Shown in pieces: positions 16,822 to 25,359 of a DNA stretch of 64,000 bases. Within the stretch, counting starts at the first letter, position 1; every line of letters starts with the position of its first letter. The notes under the pieces are model-generated. The model ran no database searches and was not told where the DNA came from. It saw nothing but the letters and a program-made list of their open reading frames with translations. The position numbers and the translations under genes are program-made. Source of the DNA: Nocardia colli (GTDB lineage Bacteria > Actinomycetota > Actinomycetes > Mycobacteriales > Mycobacteriaceae); NCBI RefSeq assembly GCF_008704205.1, contig NZ_VXLC01000049.1:1-64000 (forward strand). Reading direction: 5' to 3'.

Positions 16822-18114
16822 ATGCTTTCCGGGCAGAGTGGGCAGATAGGCCTTCTCGGCGACGGCGACAGCACCCCCCGCGCAGCAGCACCGATTCCTG
16901 AGCGCCGACCAGACCGCGCTGCCGTCTGGAATTGGCCGGATCTGTCGGTGCTGCTGGTCGAGGACGATCAAGCCGACGCGTTGCTGGTCGAGGAGTTGAT
17001 CGCCGATGGCGCGCCGGGTCTGCCGGTGCGCTGGGTGCGCTCCGCGGCCGAGGCGCGTGCACTACTCGCTGAACAGCTACCCGATTGTGTGCTGCTGGAC
17101 CTGCACCTGCCCGACGCGCACGGCCTGGAGACCCTGGGCGTGGTGCGCGAGTACACCGACCGGGTCGCGGTAATCGTGCTCACCGGGCTGGACCAGGAGC
17201 AGATCGGGCTCGCCGCAGTGGCCGCCGGCGCCCAAGACTACCTCGTCAAGGGCCGGGTCGAGCCCGAATTGTTCGGTCGCGCACTGCGTTACGCCATCCA
17301 GCGTAAACAGGCCGAACGCGCGGCCGCGGCCCTGCGGATCAGTCAGATGCGCGCGCAGGAGAACGCGCGCCTCGAACGCGGCCTGCTGCCGACCCCGCTG
17401 CTGCGCGGCGAACGCGCGGTCGACATCGTCGCGCGCTACCGCCCCGGCCGGGCCAACGCCTTGCTCGGCGGCGACTTCTACGACGTGGTGCAGCAGGCCG
17501 ACGGCACCGTGCACGCGCTGATCGGCGATGTGGCCGGCCACGGCCCGGACGAGGCCGCGACCGGCGTCGCGCTCCGCCTGGCCTGGCGCACCCTGGTGCT
17601 CAGTGACATCTTCGGCCTGCGTCAATTGCAGCTGCTGGAGGAAGTCCTGCTCGCCGAACGCAGCGGCAAGCAGACCTTCGCCACGCTGACCAGCCTGGTT
17701 CTGCGCCCCCGCGATCACCGCGTCGTCGTCACCAGAGCCGGGCACCCCGGCATGCTGATCCGCACCGGCGCGCAGGTGGATTGGGTCGAGGTGCCGGGCG
17801 GTCCCGCGCTCGGCTTCCTGCCCGGCCGCGCCGAATGGTCGACCTACGAGGTCGCGCTGCCGCTCGGCAGTGGCCTGATGCTGTTCACCGACGGACTTTT
17901 CGAGGGCCACACCGACGCGGGCCGGGACCGCCTCGGCGAGGAAGGGCTGCTCGACCTGGCCCGCACGATCAGCGCGGCGGATCCCGCGGTATTCGTCGAC
18001 GAGCTGGTCCGGCGCGCGGAGCAGCTGGCCGAGTCGCACGGCGGGCTCGAAGACGACGTGGCGGTCATGTACTTGCAGTGGAATCACCGAGACCTGAAGC
18101 AGGACAATCGATGA
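16822..18114 (+). CDS. response regulator with PP2C-type (RsbU-like) phosphatase output
   Basis: 430 residues. The REC domain (about 40-165) has acidic ED at 48-49, phospho-acceptor Asp93 in LLDLHLP, Thr121 and Lys143. The SpoIIE/PP2C domain (about 190-425) has GGDFYDV (Asp218), GDVAGHGPDEA and LFTDGLFEG, the metal-binding residues. It should dephosphorylate a STAS anti-sigma antagonist, freeing a sigma factor, and the STAS protein at 20241 is an obvious candidate. The stop overlaps the start of the downstream histidine kinase (ATGA), so the two are translated together. Confidence 0.92.
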   Translation: MLSGQSGQIGLLGDGDSTPRAAAPIPERRPDRAAVWNWPDLSVLLVEDDQADALLVEELIADGAPGLPVRWVRSAAEARALLAEQLPDCVLLDLHLPDAHGLETLGVVREYTDRVAVIVLTGLDQEQIGLAAVAAGAQDYLVKGRVEPELFGRALRYAIQRKQAERAAAALRISQMRAQENARLERGLLPTPLLRGERAVDIVARYRPGRANALLGGDFYDVVQQADGTVHALIGDVAGHGPDEAATGVALRLAWRTLVLSDIFGLRQLQLLEEVLLAERSGKQTFATLTSLVLRPRDHRVVVTRAGHPGMLIRTGAQVDWVEVPGGPALGFLPGRAEWSTYEVALPLGSGLMLFTDGLFEGHTDAGRDRLGEEGLLDLARTISAADPAVFVDELVRRAEQLAESHGGLEDDVAVMYLQWNHRDLKQDNR

Positions 18115-19745
18115 CAACTCCCCCCGGCAAGCAGTCGGTGGCCGGCCGGCTGACCGTGCAGGGCTGGTTCATGCTCGTGCTGGCCCTGATGGTGATCTTG
18201 GTGATCATCGGCACGGCGATCGGCGCGCAGCAACTGAGCAAGACGAACCGGGTCGCCGACCGGATGGTCGAGGAGTTGCAACCCGCGACCGCCGAGACCT
18301 ACCGGTTGCAGGGCGCGCTGATCAACCAGGAGACCGGCATCCGCGGCTATGCCATCGGCGCCGATGCTCAGTTCCTCGCCCCGTATTCCGAAGGCGTACA
18401 GGACGAAGCACAATCCGCGGCCAAGATCCGCGAGCTGCTGGCCGACCGCCCGCAGCTGCTGGCCGATCTCGACGCGGTGGAGCGCGCGGCCGCGGACTGG
18501 CGCAGCGGCTATGCCGAACCGCTGGTCAGCGCGGTCGCCGCGCGTGGTCCCCGGGCCATCGGCGAGGCGGACGCGACGCGCGGCAAGGCCGCCTTCGACA
18601 AGCTCCGCGCCCTGTTCACCGCGCAGAACGCCGACCTGGCCACCGAGGTCGACCGCGATCAGGCCGAGCTGAAAAGCACTCGCACCGTGCGGGATACCGC
18701 GCTGGGCGCGATGGTCGCCGTGTTCCTGATCGCCGCGTTCGCGCTGACCGTGCTGGTGCGCAGGCTGGTCGCGCGCCCGCTGGGCTATCTGGAGACCGCC
18801 TCCCGGCGGGTCGCCGACGGCGACTACGAACACCACATCACCGCGCACGGCCCGGCCGACCTGGCGACCGTCGCGGAGGCGGTGGAGGCCATGCGCCGCC
18901 AGGTCGTCGCCGAGCTCGAGTCCTCGCGCGTGCAGGAGGCGGTGCTGGCCGCGCAGACCGCCGAGCTGGACGCGCAGACCGCGGAGCTACGCCGCTCCAA
19001 TGCCGAACTAGAGCAGTTCGCCTACGTGGCTTCGCACGATCTACAGGAACCGCTGCGCAAGGTCGCCGCGTTCTGTCAGCTGCTGGAGAAGCGCTACGCC
19101 GACAAACTCGACGAGCGCGCCATCCAATACATCGATTACGCGGTGGACGGCGCGAAGCGGATGCAGGTGCTGATCAACGATCTGCTCACCTTCTCCCGGG
19201 TCGGCCGGGTCATCGACGGCAACGTGCCGATCGGCCTGGACCAGACGCTGGACAAGGCGATGACCAACCTCTCGGTCACCGCCGAGGACACCGAGCTGCG
19301 CCTGGAACGCCCCGACGAGTTACCCGAGATCAATGGCGACCCGACGCTGCTGACCATGCTGTGGCAGAACCTGATCGGCAACGCGATCAAATTCCGCGCG
19401 CCCGATCGGACGCCGGTGGTCGAGCTCGCATGTGTCGCAGACGGCGACACCGGCGGCTGGTTGTTCTCGGTGTCCGACAACGGGATCGGCATCCCGCCGG
19501 AGTTCGGTGAGAAGGTGTTCGTGATCTTCCAGCGGCTGCACAACCGCGAGGAATACACCGGCACCGGTATCGGGCTGGCGTTGTGCAAGAAGATCGTCGA
19601 ACACCACGGCGGAAAGATCTGGCTCGACCCCGAATACACCGGCGGCACTCGATTCTGGTTCACCCTGAACTCCCCGGTGCCGACCGAAGACCTGAGCGAA
19701 CCGGCAGAAATCGTCGCGCAGGCCGAACCCAGCCTGCCCGGCTGA
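18111..19745 (+). CDS. membrane histidine kinase, CHASE3-HAMP-HisKA-HATPase
   Basis: 544 residues. First membrane helix about 20-38. Extracytoplasmic CHASE3 sensor about 40-190 (LINQETGIRGYAIGAD). Second helix about 196-216. HAMP about 217-270. A coiled coil with repeated AQTAELDAQTAEL. HisKA with phospho-acceptor His309 in VASHDLQEPLRKV, and an ATPase domain with NLIGNAIKF (N box), SDNGIGIP (G1) and GTGIGLALCKKIVEHHGG (G2). The DLQEPLRK form is the bacteriophytochrome-like kinase class. Its partners are likely the REC-PP2C protein before it and the single-domain REC protein after it. Confidence 0.93.
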   Translation: MTTPPGKQSVAGRLTVQGWFMLVLALMVILVIIGTAIGAQQLSKTNRVADRMVEELQPATAETYRLQGALINQETGIRGYAIGADAQFLAPYSEGVQDEAQSAAKIRELLADRPQLLADLDAVERAAADWRSGYAEPLVSAVAARGPRAIGEADATRGKAAFDKLRALFTAQNADLATEVDRDQAELKSTRTVRDTALGAMVAVFLIAAFALTVLVRRLVARPLGYLETASRRVADGDYEHHITAHGPADLATVAEAVEAMRRQVVAELESSRVQEAVLAAQTAELDAQTAELRRSNAELEQFAYVASHDLQEPLRKVAAFCQLLEKRYADKLDERAIQYIDYAVDGAKRMQVLINDLLTFSRVGRVIDGNVPIGLDQTLDKAMTNLSVTAEDTELRLERPDELPEINGDPTLLTMLWQNLIGNAIKFRAPDRTPVVELACVADGDTGGWLFSVSDNGIGIPPEFGEKVFVIFQRLHNREEYTGTGIGLALCKKIVEHHGGKIWLDPEYTGGTRFWFTLNSPVPTEDLSEPAEIVAQAEPSLPG

Positions 19746-19772
19746 TCCCCGATACAACACAGGAGATTCCTT

Positions 19773-20216
19773 TTGAGCATTCCTGGCCAGCCCATCGACA
19801 TCCTCCTGGTGGAGGACGACCCCGGCGACGAGTTGATGACTCGGGAAGCCTTCGAAGACAACAAGATCGGCAACACCCTGCACGTCGCGCACGACGGTCA
19901 GGAAGCCCTGGATTTCCTGTACAAGCAGGGCGAGCACGCGGGTGCGCCACGGCCGGATCTGATCCTGCTCGATCTCAATCTGCCCAGATACGACGGACGT
20001 CAGGTGCTGGAGCGGATCAAGGCCGATCCGGAGCTGGCGCATATCCCGGTGGTGGTGCTCACCACCTCGGCGGCGGAGGAAGACATCCTGCGCAGTTACA
20101 AGTTGCACGCCAACGCCTACGTGACGAAGCCGGTCGACCTGGACCAATTCGTCTCTGCCATCAAGCACATCGACGATTTCTTCGTCCAGGTCGTCCGGCT
20201 CCCCCGGCAGCGCTGA
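19773..20216 (+). CDS. single-domain response regulator (Rcp1-like)
   Basis: 147 residues, only a REC domain: LLVEDDPGD at the N-terminus, phospho-acceptor Asp67 in LLDLNLPRYDG, VVVLTTS and the Lys of YVTKPVDLDQF. Proteins of this type (Rcp1 family) pair with phytochrome-like kinases and act as phosphotransfer intermediates. The TTG start is supported by AGGAGA 6-7 bases upstream; the gene begins 27 bases after the kinase. It has no DNA-binding output, so it probably relays phosphate within this module. Confidence 0.9.
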   Translation: MSIPGQPIDILLVEDDPGDELMTREAFEDNKIGNTLHVAHDGQEALDFLYKQGEHAGAPRPDLILLDLNLPRYDGRQVLERIKADPELAHIPVVVLTTSAAEEDILRSYKLHANAYVTKPVDLDQFVSAIKHIDDFFVQVVRLPRQR

Positions 20217-20240
20217 GCGCGAGCGTGCGCTGCCCCGGCC

Positions 20241-20609
20241 TCAGGCCGGGCGGCGCGGCTCCTCGACGGCGAGCGCCTCGTCCACGGTGTTGTGCAGGCT
20301 GAGCAGCTTGTCCAGCCCGGTCACCTCGATCGGGCGGCGCACCGGCGGCGAGGCCACCACGCGCAGCCGGCCCGACGGCAGCGACTCCGCCGCCACGAGC
20401 AGGACGCTCAGTCCGGCGGAGCCGAAGAACTCGACCTGGGACAGGTCGATGACCAGCGTGCTCGGCTGGTCCCGCAACGCATCGTCCACCGCGGCCTGGA
20501 ACTGCGGTGCGGACGCCATGTCGATTTCACCGGTGAGCGACAGGATTCGCGCGGAATCCACCGAGCGCACGTCCGTGTCCAAGCTTTTCGCCTTTCCGTC
20601 CGCACTCAT
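20241..20609 (-). CDS. STAS-domain anti-sigma factor antagonist
   Basis: 122 residues. ILSLTGEIDMASAPQFQAAVDDAL, TLVIDLSQVEFFGSAGLSVLLVA (regulatory Ser64) and LRVVASPPVRRPIEVTGLDKLL are the SpoIIAA/RsbV signature. In its unphosphorylated form such a protein binds an anti-sigma kinase and releases the sigma factor. It converges on the REC-PP2C/kinase/REC operon, making it the likely substrate of the PP2C phosphatase. AGGAGAG lies upstream of the ATG. No RsbW-type kinase is in the window. Confidence 0.9.
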   Translation of the reverse strand: MSADGKAKSLDTDVRSVDSARILSLTGEIDMASAPQFQAAVDDALRDQPSTLVIDLSQVEFFGSAGLSVLLVAAESLPSGRLRVVASPPVRRPIEVTGLDKLLSLHNTVDEALAVEEPRRPA

Positions 20610-20844
20610 CGGGCACTCTCCTGGACACCGACGCAGAGGGCGCCACCGAGCGCCATTCGCCCTCGGCTCGACCGAACTGAGCCTGCTACACCAAACCGGT
20701 TGCCTGGCATCGCCACTTCGCTACCTCCGACGCGTCGACCCTCCGCCCGCTCGAGCACGGCGCAGAGATGATCCAACTGGCCAAACTACCGTAGGCCGTC
20801 CCCGAACGCCGCGCCCGCCCAGGCCTGCCGCGTGTGCAGAATTA

Positions 20845-21420
20845 TCAGCGAACCCGGGCCGGTCGCCGGTCCTCGGCGAAGTCGAGCTCCAAGGTCACCG
20901 GAATGACCTCCACCTCCAGCGCCTCGCGTAGCCGGGTGACCGCGTGGCCCAGAATCCGGCGGCGCAGTTCGGCGATGTCGGCGGTCGGTTCCGCGGTGAC
21001 CACCAGGTGCAGTTCGGGTGCGCTGCGGCCGCCGGACAACCAGGCCGAGGCACTGCGCACACCCTCGTAACTCTCGATGTCGGTGGCCACCGGGGCGGCG
21101 GCGGTCACCGACTCCAGCACGGTGGTCCCGGCCCACTCGGTGCCGCCGGTGCGCCAGGTGACCGACTTGGGCATCCGGAACACCTGCGCCAGCAACCAGC
21201 GCAGGCACAGCAGGCCGATCAGCACCGCGGCGGCGACCGCGGCCCACAGCACCCAGGTCGGCGGCGCGTCGGTGCCGGGGACGAGGGTGTCGTCGGACCG
21301 CACCCAGCGCAGCCGGCCGTAGTGCGCGGCGACGGCGAGCACGCCGGCCGCGAGCAAAAGCACGCCGGTCAGCCCGAGCACGGTCCGGTTCAACGCCGCC
21401 GGACGGTTGGTGCTACTCAT
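20845..21420 (-). CDS. amaP: AmaP-like alkaline shock response membrane anchor
   Basis: 191 residues with two N-terminal membrane helices (about 12-32 and 57-77) followed by a cytoplasmic domain with an Asp23-like fold ending RLREALEVEVIPVTLELDF. This is the layout of AmaP, which tethers Asp23-family proteins to the membrane. It is the last gene of the ECF sigma/Asp23 operon; its ATG overlaps the stop of the DUF6286 gene (TGATG). Confidence 0.78.
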   Translation of the reverse strand: MSSTNRPAALNRTVLGLTGVLLLAAGVLAVAAHYGRLRWVRSDDTLVPGTDAPPTWVLWAAVAAAVLIGLLCLRWLLAQVFRMPKSVTWRTGGTEWAGTTVLESVTAAAPVATDIESYEGVRSASAWLSGGRSAPELHLVVTAEPTADIAELRRRILGHAVTRLREALEVEVIPVTLELDFAEDRRPARVR

Positions 21421-21956
21421 CACGCCTCTCCTGTCTTCGGTCCGTGCAGCTTGGCCCGCACGTGCCGGACCCGCTGCGGGCCGATCTCCTGTACCCGGCG
21501 GGTGAGCGTCTCGCAGATCTCCTCGGGCAGGCCGTCCGCGCCGGTTCGTTCGGTGCGCGCGGACACCTTGACCGCTTTGCGGCGCAGGCGGATTCGCGCG
21601 GAGCTGACGCCGTCCACCGAACCCGCGGTGCTGCGCAGCGCCGTGCGCAGGCCACCGCGGGTCACGCCGGCCGACATGCCGTCGTCGGCGCCGAGCGGCA
21701 GCACGGCCGCCCGGCCGGGCCACAGCGCCAGTGCGAGCAGCCCGACGCCGAACACGATCGCCCCGATACCCACGGCGAGCACCGGCGTGTCGTGCCAGGT
21801 CATGCCGTGCAGGTCATGCGCGACGCTGTTATAGGACAGGAATTCGTGCGCGCCGACCAGGCGCTGGATCAGCGACACCGCCACCGCCACGCAGACGGCG
21901 AGCAGCAGCACCGCGACGACGACCGCCGGACCTGCCCGGCGCGGCCTGCGGATCAC
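21420..21956 (-). CDS. DUF6286-like membrane protein of the Asp23 operon
   Basis: 178 residues from a GTG. Two membrane helices (about 10-32 and 57-80) and a basic cytoplasmic domain (GGLRTALRSTAGSVDGVSSARIRLRRKAVKV). Such proteins lie beside amaP and asp23 genes in actinobacteria. It overlaps the preceding Asp23 gene by four bases. It is probably a second membrane partner of the Asp23 proteins; no enzymatic role is evident. Confidence 0.7.
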   Translation of the reverse strand: MIRRPRRAGPAVVVAVLLLAVCVAVAVSLIQRLVGAHEFLSYNSVAHDLHGMTWHDTPVLAVGIGAIVFGVGLLALALWPGRAAVLPLGADDGMSAGVTRGGLRTALRSTAGSVDGVSSARIRLRRKAVKVSARTERTGADGLPEEICETLTRRVQEIGPQRVRHVRAKLHGPKTGEA

Positions 21957-22279
21957 GTGACTCTCCTTCCGCCGCCGACGGTTTCGATGCTCAGCTCGGT
22001 GACGACGATGTCGATCCCGCTCACCGCGAGCCCGGTCAGCTCGCTGGTCCGGCGGGCCAGGTGGGCGCGGCACGCCTCGGTCACCCGGCTCACCGGTGAC
22101 GGATACAGAATCGGCAGTCGCACGTCGAGCGAGGTCCGGTTCGCGAAAACCCTGGCGTCGACCCGCACATCGGCGCCGACCCCGGCCACCTCACGCGCCG
22201 CCTGCGCGACGATCCGCTGGACCGCGCGCGGGGCGACCGTGGTGACGCCCGGATACTCGTCCGCGACAACGGCGGTCAT
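21953..22279 (-). CDS. Asp23/Gls24 family envelope stress protein
   Basis: 108 residues. VAPRAVQRIVAQAAREVAGVG, DVRLPILYPSPVSRVTEACRAHLARRTSELTGLAVSGIDIVVTEL is the Asp23 pattern: alternating beta strands and a helix, ending V-x-V-x-[VI]. Overlaps the small membrane gene upstream by four bases and the DUF6286 gene downstream by four, so it is translationally coupled. Likely a membrane-associated stress scaffold. Confidence 0.82.
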   Translation of the reverse strand: MTAVVADEYPGVTTVAPRAVQRIVAQAAREVAGVGADVRVDARVFANRTSLDVRLPILYPSPVSRVTEACRAHLARRTSELTGLAVSGIDIVVTELSIETVGGGRRVT

Positions 22280-22464
22280 CGCCTGCCCTTGCGCTGTGCC
22301 GACTGGAGCAGCCCGGCCAGGTCCAGCTCGCCGTCGAGCCAGCGGCCGACCACCAGGCCGAGCACGGCGAACAGCAGCACGATGGTGAAGGCGCCGAATC
22401 CGCCGAACGCACCGGCGAAGCCGAGCGCGAGGCCGACCGCGAGGCAGATAGTAGTGGCGCTCAT
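22276..22464 (-). CDS. small membrane protein (DUF2273-like)
   Basis: 62 residues forming two tightly spaced hydrophobic helices (about 5-24 and 25-42) with a Gly-rich turn, then a basic tail. DUF2273-type proteins of this size sit inside asp23-amaP operons. ATG overlaps the stop of the 170-residue Asp23 gene. Confidence 0.68.
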   Translation of the reverse strand: MSATTICLAVGLALGFAGAFGGFGAFTIVLLFAVLGLVVGRWLDGELDLAGLLQSAQRKGRR

Positions 22465-22976
22465 TACTGCACCCGGCTGCTCTGCACCGGCCGCTCGTCG
22501 TCGTCGCCCGGGATGTAGACGTCGTTGACGTTGATATTGACCTCGACCACGTCCAGCCCGGTCATCTGCTCGATCGCGTTGATCACGTTGCGGCGCACCG
22601 CGCGCGCCAATTCCGCGATGGCGACGCCGTATTCGACGACCAGCTCCAGATCGACCGCGGCCTGGGTCTCCCCGACCTCGACCGAAACCCCTTGTCCGAT
22701 ACTGGCGGACGCGCCGGGGATGCGATCGCGAATGGCGCCGAACGCGCGCGCCGCGCCGCCACCTAAGTCGTGCACGCCGCGTACCTCGCGGGCCGCGAGC
22801 CCGGCCACCTTCTGCACGACGATGTCGGCGATAGAGGTGGTGCCCTGGTCGCTGGCCAGCTTGCTGTTCTTGTCCGGCGTCGCGGCCGAATCGGCGACTC
22901 GGCTGACCGCCGCCTTGGTGTCCGCGGGCGCCTTGGTGTCCGTGTTCTTGTCAGTGGTCGTCGTCGTGGTGCTCAT
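22464..22976 (-). CDS. Asp23/Gls24 family protein with a Thr-rich N-terminus
   Basis: 170 residues. A Thr/Lys/Asp-rich leader (about 1-45) precedes the Asp23 domain: SIADIVVQKVAGLAAREVRGVHDLGGG, VSVEVGETQAAVDLELVVEYGVAIAELARAVRRNVINAIEQMTGLDVVEVNINVNDV. A very strong GGAGGAGCT site sits before the ATG at 22976, and a 97-base gap separates it from the upstream gene, so it may also have its own promoter and is probably the most abundant product of the cluster. Confidence 0.88.
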   Translation of the reverse strand: MSTTTTTTDKNTDTKAPADTKAAVSRVADSAATPDKNSKLASDQGTTSIADIVVQKVAGLAAREVRGVHDLGGGAARAFGAIRDRIPGASASIGQGVSVEVGETQAAVDLELVVEYGVAIAELARAVRRNVINAIEQMTGLDVVEVNINVNDVYIPGDDDERPVQSSRVQ

Positions 22977-23073
22977 AGCTCCTCCTGATTTCCCTTGCGG
23001 TACAGCGGACATCGGCTCTTCATCTGGATCGACACGGGATCCGGCCCGATCGTCACGGGCGGGTTTATGTGAC

Positions 23074-23391
23074 CTAGGTAACCCCCTCGCCGCCGAACGC
23101 TCCGGCATCGAGTTCGGCCACTACCAAGCGCAAACGGGCGCCGGACCAGTCGGTGCCGGCCAAGGCGGCACGCAGTGCGGCCGTTGCCTTTTCCAGCAGC
23201 GGCGCCAACGGCAGCTCGGCCGCCGCGACCCGCACCTCGATCCGGCCCGGTCCGACATCGACCGCGAAACCTCTTGCGTCCCAGGGCCACCAAGCGGGGC
23301 TCTCCGCGCCGAGGGGTGTTGCGGGCCTGATTCCGTCGATCGTGTCCAGCGCGCCCAGGATCACGGCGATGACATCGCTGGGAGACGTCAC
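23074..23391 (-). CDS. small Asp23-operon protein
   Basis: 105 residues from a GTG that overlaps the preceding Asp23 gene by four bases. IRPATPLGAESPAWWPWDARGFAVDVGPGRIEVRVAAAELPLAPLLEKATAALRAALAGTDW has an Asp23-like strand-helix layout but weak similarity. No membrane helix. Probably a divergent accessory protein of the operon; the family is uncertain. Confidence 0.65.
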   Translation of the reverse strand: MTSPSDVIAVILGALDTIDGIRPATPLGAESPAWWPWDARGFAVDVGPGRIEVRVAAAELPLAPLLEKATAALRAALAGTDWSGARLRLVVAELDAGAFGGEGVT

Positions 23392-23765
23392 GGGCGCTCC
23401 GGCTCGATATCGAGAATGGTCACCGACACCTCGTCGACCGTCTGCCCGGTCTGTTCGAACACCACCCGCGAAACCTCCTGTTGCACCGCGTGACCGATCA
23501 CCGCCGCGGGGCGGACGGCCGAAATCACCACGTCCACTTGCACACTCAGCGCTCCGCCGGCGCTGCGCCGCACCCGCACGCCCTCCGACGCCGCGGGGTC
23601 GGTGTTGGTCAGGCGTTGCTTGCCGACCCGGACCAGCGACGAGACCAGCCCGCGCACACCGGGTTCCAGCCGGACCACGCCCGGCACCGCGCGCGCCGCC
23701 TGTGCGGCCACCGCGGCGACGACCGGCGCCTCGATCCGTACCTCGGACACTGCATCGGTCGTCAT
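23388..23765 (-). CDS. Asp23/Gls24 family protein
   Basis: 125 residues. VRIEAPVVAAVAAQAARAVPGVVRLEPGVRGLVSSL, LSVQVDVVISAVRPAAVIGHAVQQEVSRVVFEQTGQTVDEVSVTILDIE is a full Asp23 domain. The ATG at 23765 overlaps the upstream zinc-finger gene by four bases. With its neighbours it forms an unusually rich set of paralogous Asp23 domains. Confidence 0.82.
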   Translation of the reverse strand: MTTDAVSEVRIEAPVVAAVAAQAARAVPGVVRLEPGVRGLVSSLVRVGKQRLTNTDPAASEGVRVRRSAGGALSVQVDVVISAVRPAAVIGHAVQQEVSRVVFEQTGQTVDEVSVTILDIEPERP

Positions 23766-24364
23766 CGCCGCGCGCCCCCCGTTTCGTCGTCCTCGTAGAT
23801 GTCCGCGACCACCAGATCCAGCGTCTCCAGCACCAGCCCGACCTGCGCGGCCAGCGCGGCGGTGACTCGTTCGCGCACCACCGGCAGCGCGTCGCCGACC
23901 GTGGCGTGGCCGAACCGGATGGCGACCGACAGCTCGACCGCGACCACGGTTTCCCCGTCCATGCCCATCCCGACCCGGCGCACCCGGCACTGCCTGGCGC
24001 GCACGCCCGGCACCGAGTCGGCCGCATACCGCAGCACCGTCGCGACGGCCTGTTCACTCACCTCGACCGTGCCGGGCGCGGGGGTCGGGAGCACCAGGGT
24101 CCGGCCGCGCCGGGCCTCGGCGCGGACCGCGGACATGATCCGTCCGGTCAGGTCGGGCGGCGCCGGATCCGGCTCCTCGATCAGTTCCTTGGTCGCCGCG
24201 CGCAACGCCACCAGGCTGTCGCGGGCGGCCCGGCAGTGCGGACAGGTCTGCTCGTGTTCGTCGCCGAGACCGGCCTCGACCGCGTCGAGCCGATCCCAGA
24301 CCTGTTCGATCTCCCGGCCGCAGGGCAACCGGTAATCCTGTTCTGTCGTGCCGTTCACCGCCAT
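23762..24364 (-). CDS. zinc-binding anti-sigma-like domain fused to an Asp23 domain
   Basis: 200 residues. The N-terminal part has Cys15 and then H37-x3-C41-x2-C44 (HEQTCPHC), the zinc-anti-sigma (ZAS) pattern used by RsrA/RskA-type anti-sigma factors. The C-terminal part (about 100-195) is Asp23-like: VEVSEQAVATVLRYAADSVPGVRARQCRVRRV, VVAVELSVAIRFG, VRERVTAALAAQVGLVLETLDLVVADIY. Its ATG lies inside the end of the sigma gene (10-base overlap). It probably binds that sigma factor and couples it to the Asp23 assembly; no transmembrane helix is present. Confidence 0.8.
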   Translation of the reverse strand: MAVNGTTEQDYRLPCGREIEQVWDRLDAVEAGLGDEHEQTCPHCRAARDSLVALRAATKELIEEPDPAPPDLTGRIMSAVRAEARRGRTLVLPTPAPGTVEVSEQAVATVLRYAADSVPGVRARQCRVRRVGMGMDGETVVAVELSVAIRFGHATVGDALPVVRERVTAALAAQVGLVLETLDLVVADIYEDDETGGARR

Positions 24365-24921
24365 GGTTTCATCACCTCGGACAAGTGGGCTCGCGCGCGG
24401 GCAATCCGGCCGCGCACCGCCGTCGTATTCACGTCGACGATGTCGCCGATCTCCTCGTAGGTCAGCCCGTGCACCTCGCGCAACAGCCAACAGGCGCGTT
24501 GTTCGGGCGTGAGCAGCTGTAGCGCCGCGTTCAGCGCTTCCAATTGCGTGCTCACCTGCACCGCGTGCTCGGGCTGGATGTCCGAGCGGGGTGATTCGGT
24601 GGCCTCCGGGTCGACCTCGACCGTCGGCTTGCGGGCCCGGATCACGTTCAAGCAGCGATTGGTCGTCATGCGATATAGCCAGCCGACGAACGCGGCGTCC
24701 TCGTTGAGCTGTGGGAGGCGACGCCAGGCACCGAGAAAAACCTCCTGGACGACATCCTCGGCGTCGGAGCGGTCGGCGAGCATCTTGACCGCGAGCCGGA
24801 ACATCTGGGCCTGATAGCGCAGTACCAACTGTTCATAGGCCCGCATATCGCCGTCGCGCGACCTGCTCACCAGGGTTGCGTCATCGGGCGCGGTCTCGGC
24901 AACCGCTTCTGTCGTGGTCAC
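24355..24921 (-). CDS. ECF-type RNA polymerase sigma factor
   Basis: 188 residues. Region 2: LVLRYQAQMFRLAVKMLADRSDAEDVVQEVFLGAWRRLPQL and FVGWLYRMTTNRCLN. Region 4: LEALNAALQLLTPEQRACWLLREVHGLTYEEIGDIVDVNTTAVRGRIARARAHL. The start is set at the GTG at 24921: the strong GGAGGAGGT lies between it and the upstream ATG (24942), inside what would otherwise be codons 4-6, so the ATG is unlikely. It is the first gene of the Asp23 operon and probably directs its transcription. Confidence 0.92.
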   Translation of the reverse strand: MTTTEAVAETAPDDATLVSRSRDGDMRAYEQLVLRYQAQMFRLAVKMLADRSDAEDVVQEVFLGAWRRLPQLNEDAAFVGWLYRMTTNRCLNVIRARKPTVEVDPEATESPRSDIQPEHAVQVSTQLEALNAALQLLTPEQRACWLLREVHGLTYEEIGDIVDVNTTAVRGRIARARAHLSEVMKPWR

Positions 24922-25088
24922 AGCACCTCCTCCACCGCTCATCAGTCAGACACCGGGGATTGGAAACCGTCACGGCCAGTATGACGTGATCGTTGTCTCA
25001 GGCGTTGTTGCGTGCGGTTTGCCGGACGGCCGTGTCAATACAGCGTGTGCATCCATCCCGGGTGTGCCGCGACACAGCGGAGGTTTCG

Positions 25089-25295
25089 ATGTCTCTGAGC
25101 GACAAGATCGGCAACAAGGTCGACGAGTTCGGCGGCAAGGCCAAGGAAGCCGCGGGCAACGCGACCGGTGACGACGATCTGCGCGCCGAAGGCAAGGCAG
25201 ACCAGGTCGAGTCCGCCATCAAGGGCGCGGTGGAGAACGTGAAGGACGCCATCGGCGACGCGGTGGACAAAACGAAGAACGCGTTGGGCAAGTAG
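25089..25295 (+). CDS. CsbD family stress protein
   Basis: 68 residues. MSLSDKIGNKVDEFGGKAKEAAGNATGDDDLRAEGKADQVESA and repeated K-x-A-x-G amphipathic segments are the CsbD signature. CsbD proteins are small, hydrophilic and induced by general stress. CGGAGGT precedes the ATG at 25089. Divergent from the ECF sigma factor and thus a possible co-regulated target. Confidence 0.9.
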   Translation: MSLSDKIGNKVDEFGGKAKEAAGNATGDDDLRAEGKADQVESAIKGAVENVKDAIGDAVDKTKNALGK

Positions 25296-25305
25296 CCCGA
25301 TGTGT

Positions 25306-25339
25306 GCGGTGTGCGGCCGCGAGTACGGCCGCACACCGC
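25306..25339. terminator. perfect 14-bp stem-loop after csbD
   Basis: GCGGTGTGCGGCCG / CGGCCGCACACCGC with a 6-base loop CGAGTA, 10 bases after the CsbD stop. No U-tract. Probably ends or attenuates the csbD transcript before the small membrane gene. Confidence 0.75.
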
Positions 25340-25359
25340 CCGGTTCGAACAGAGGTGTT

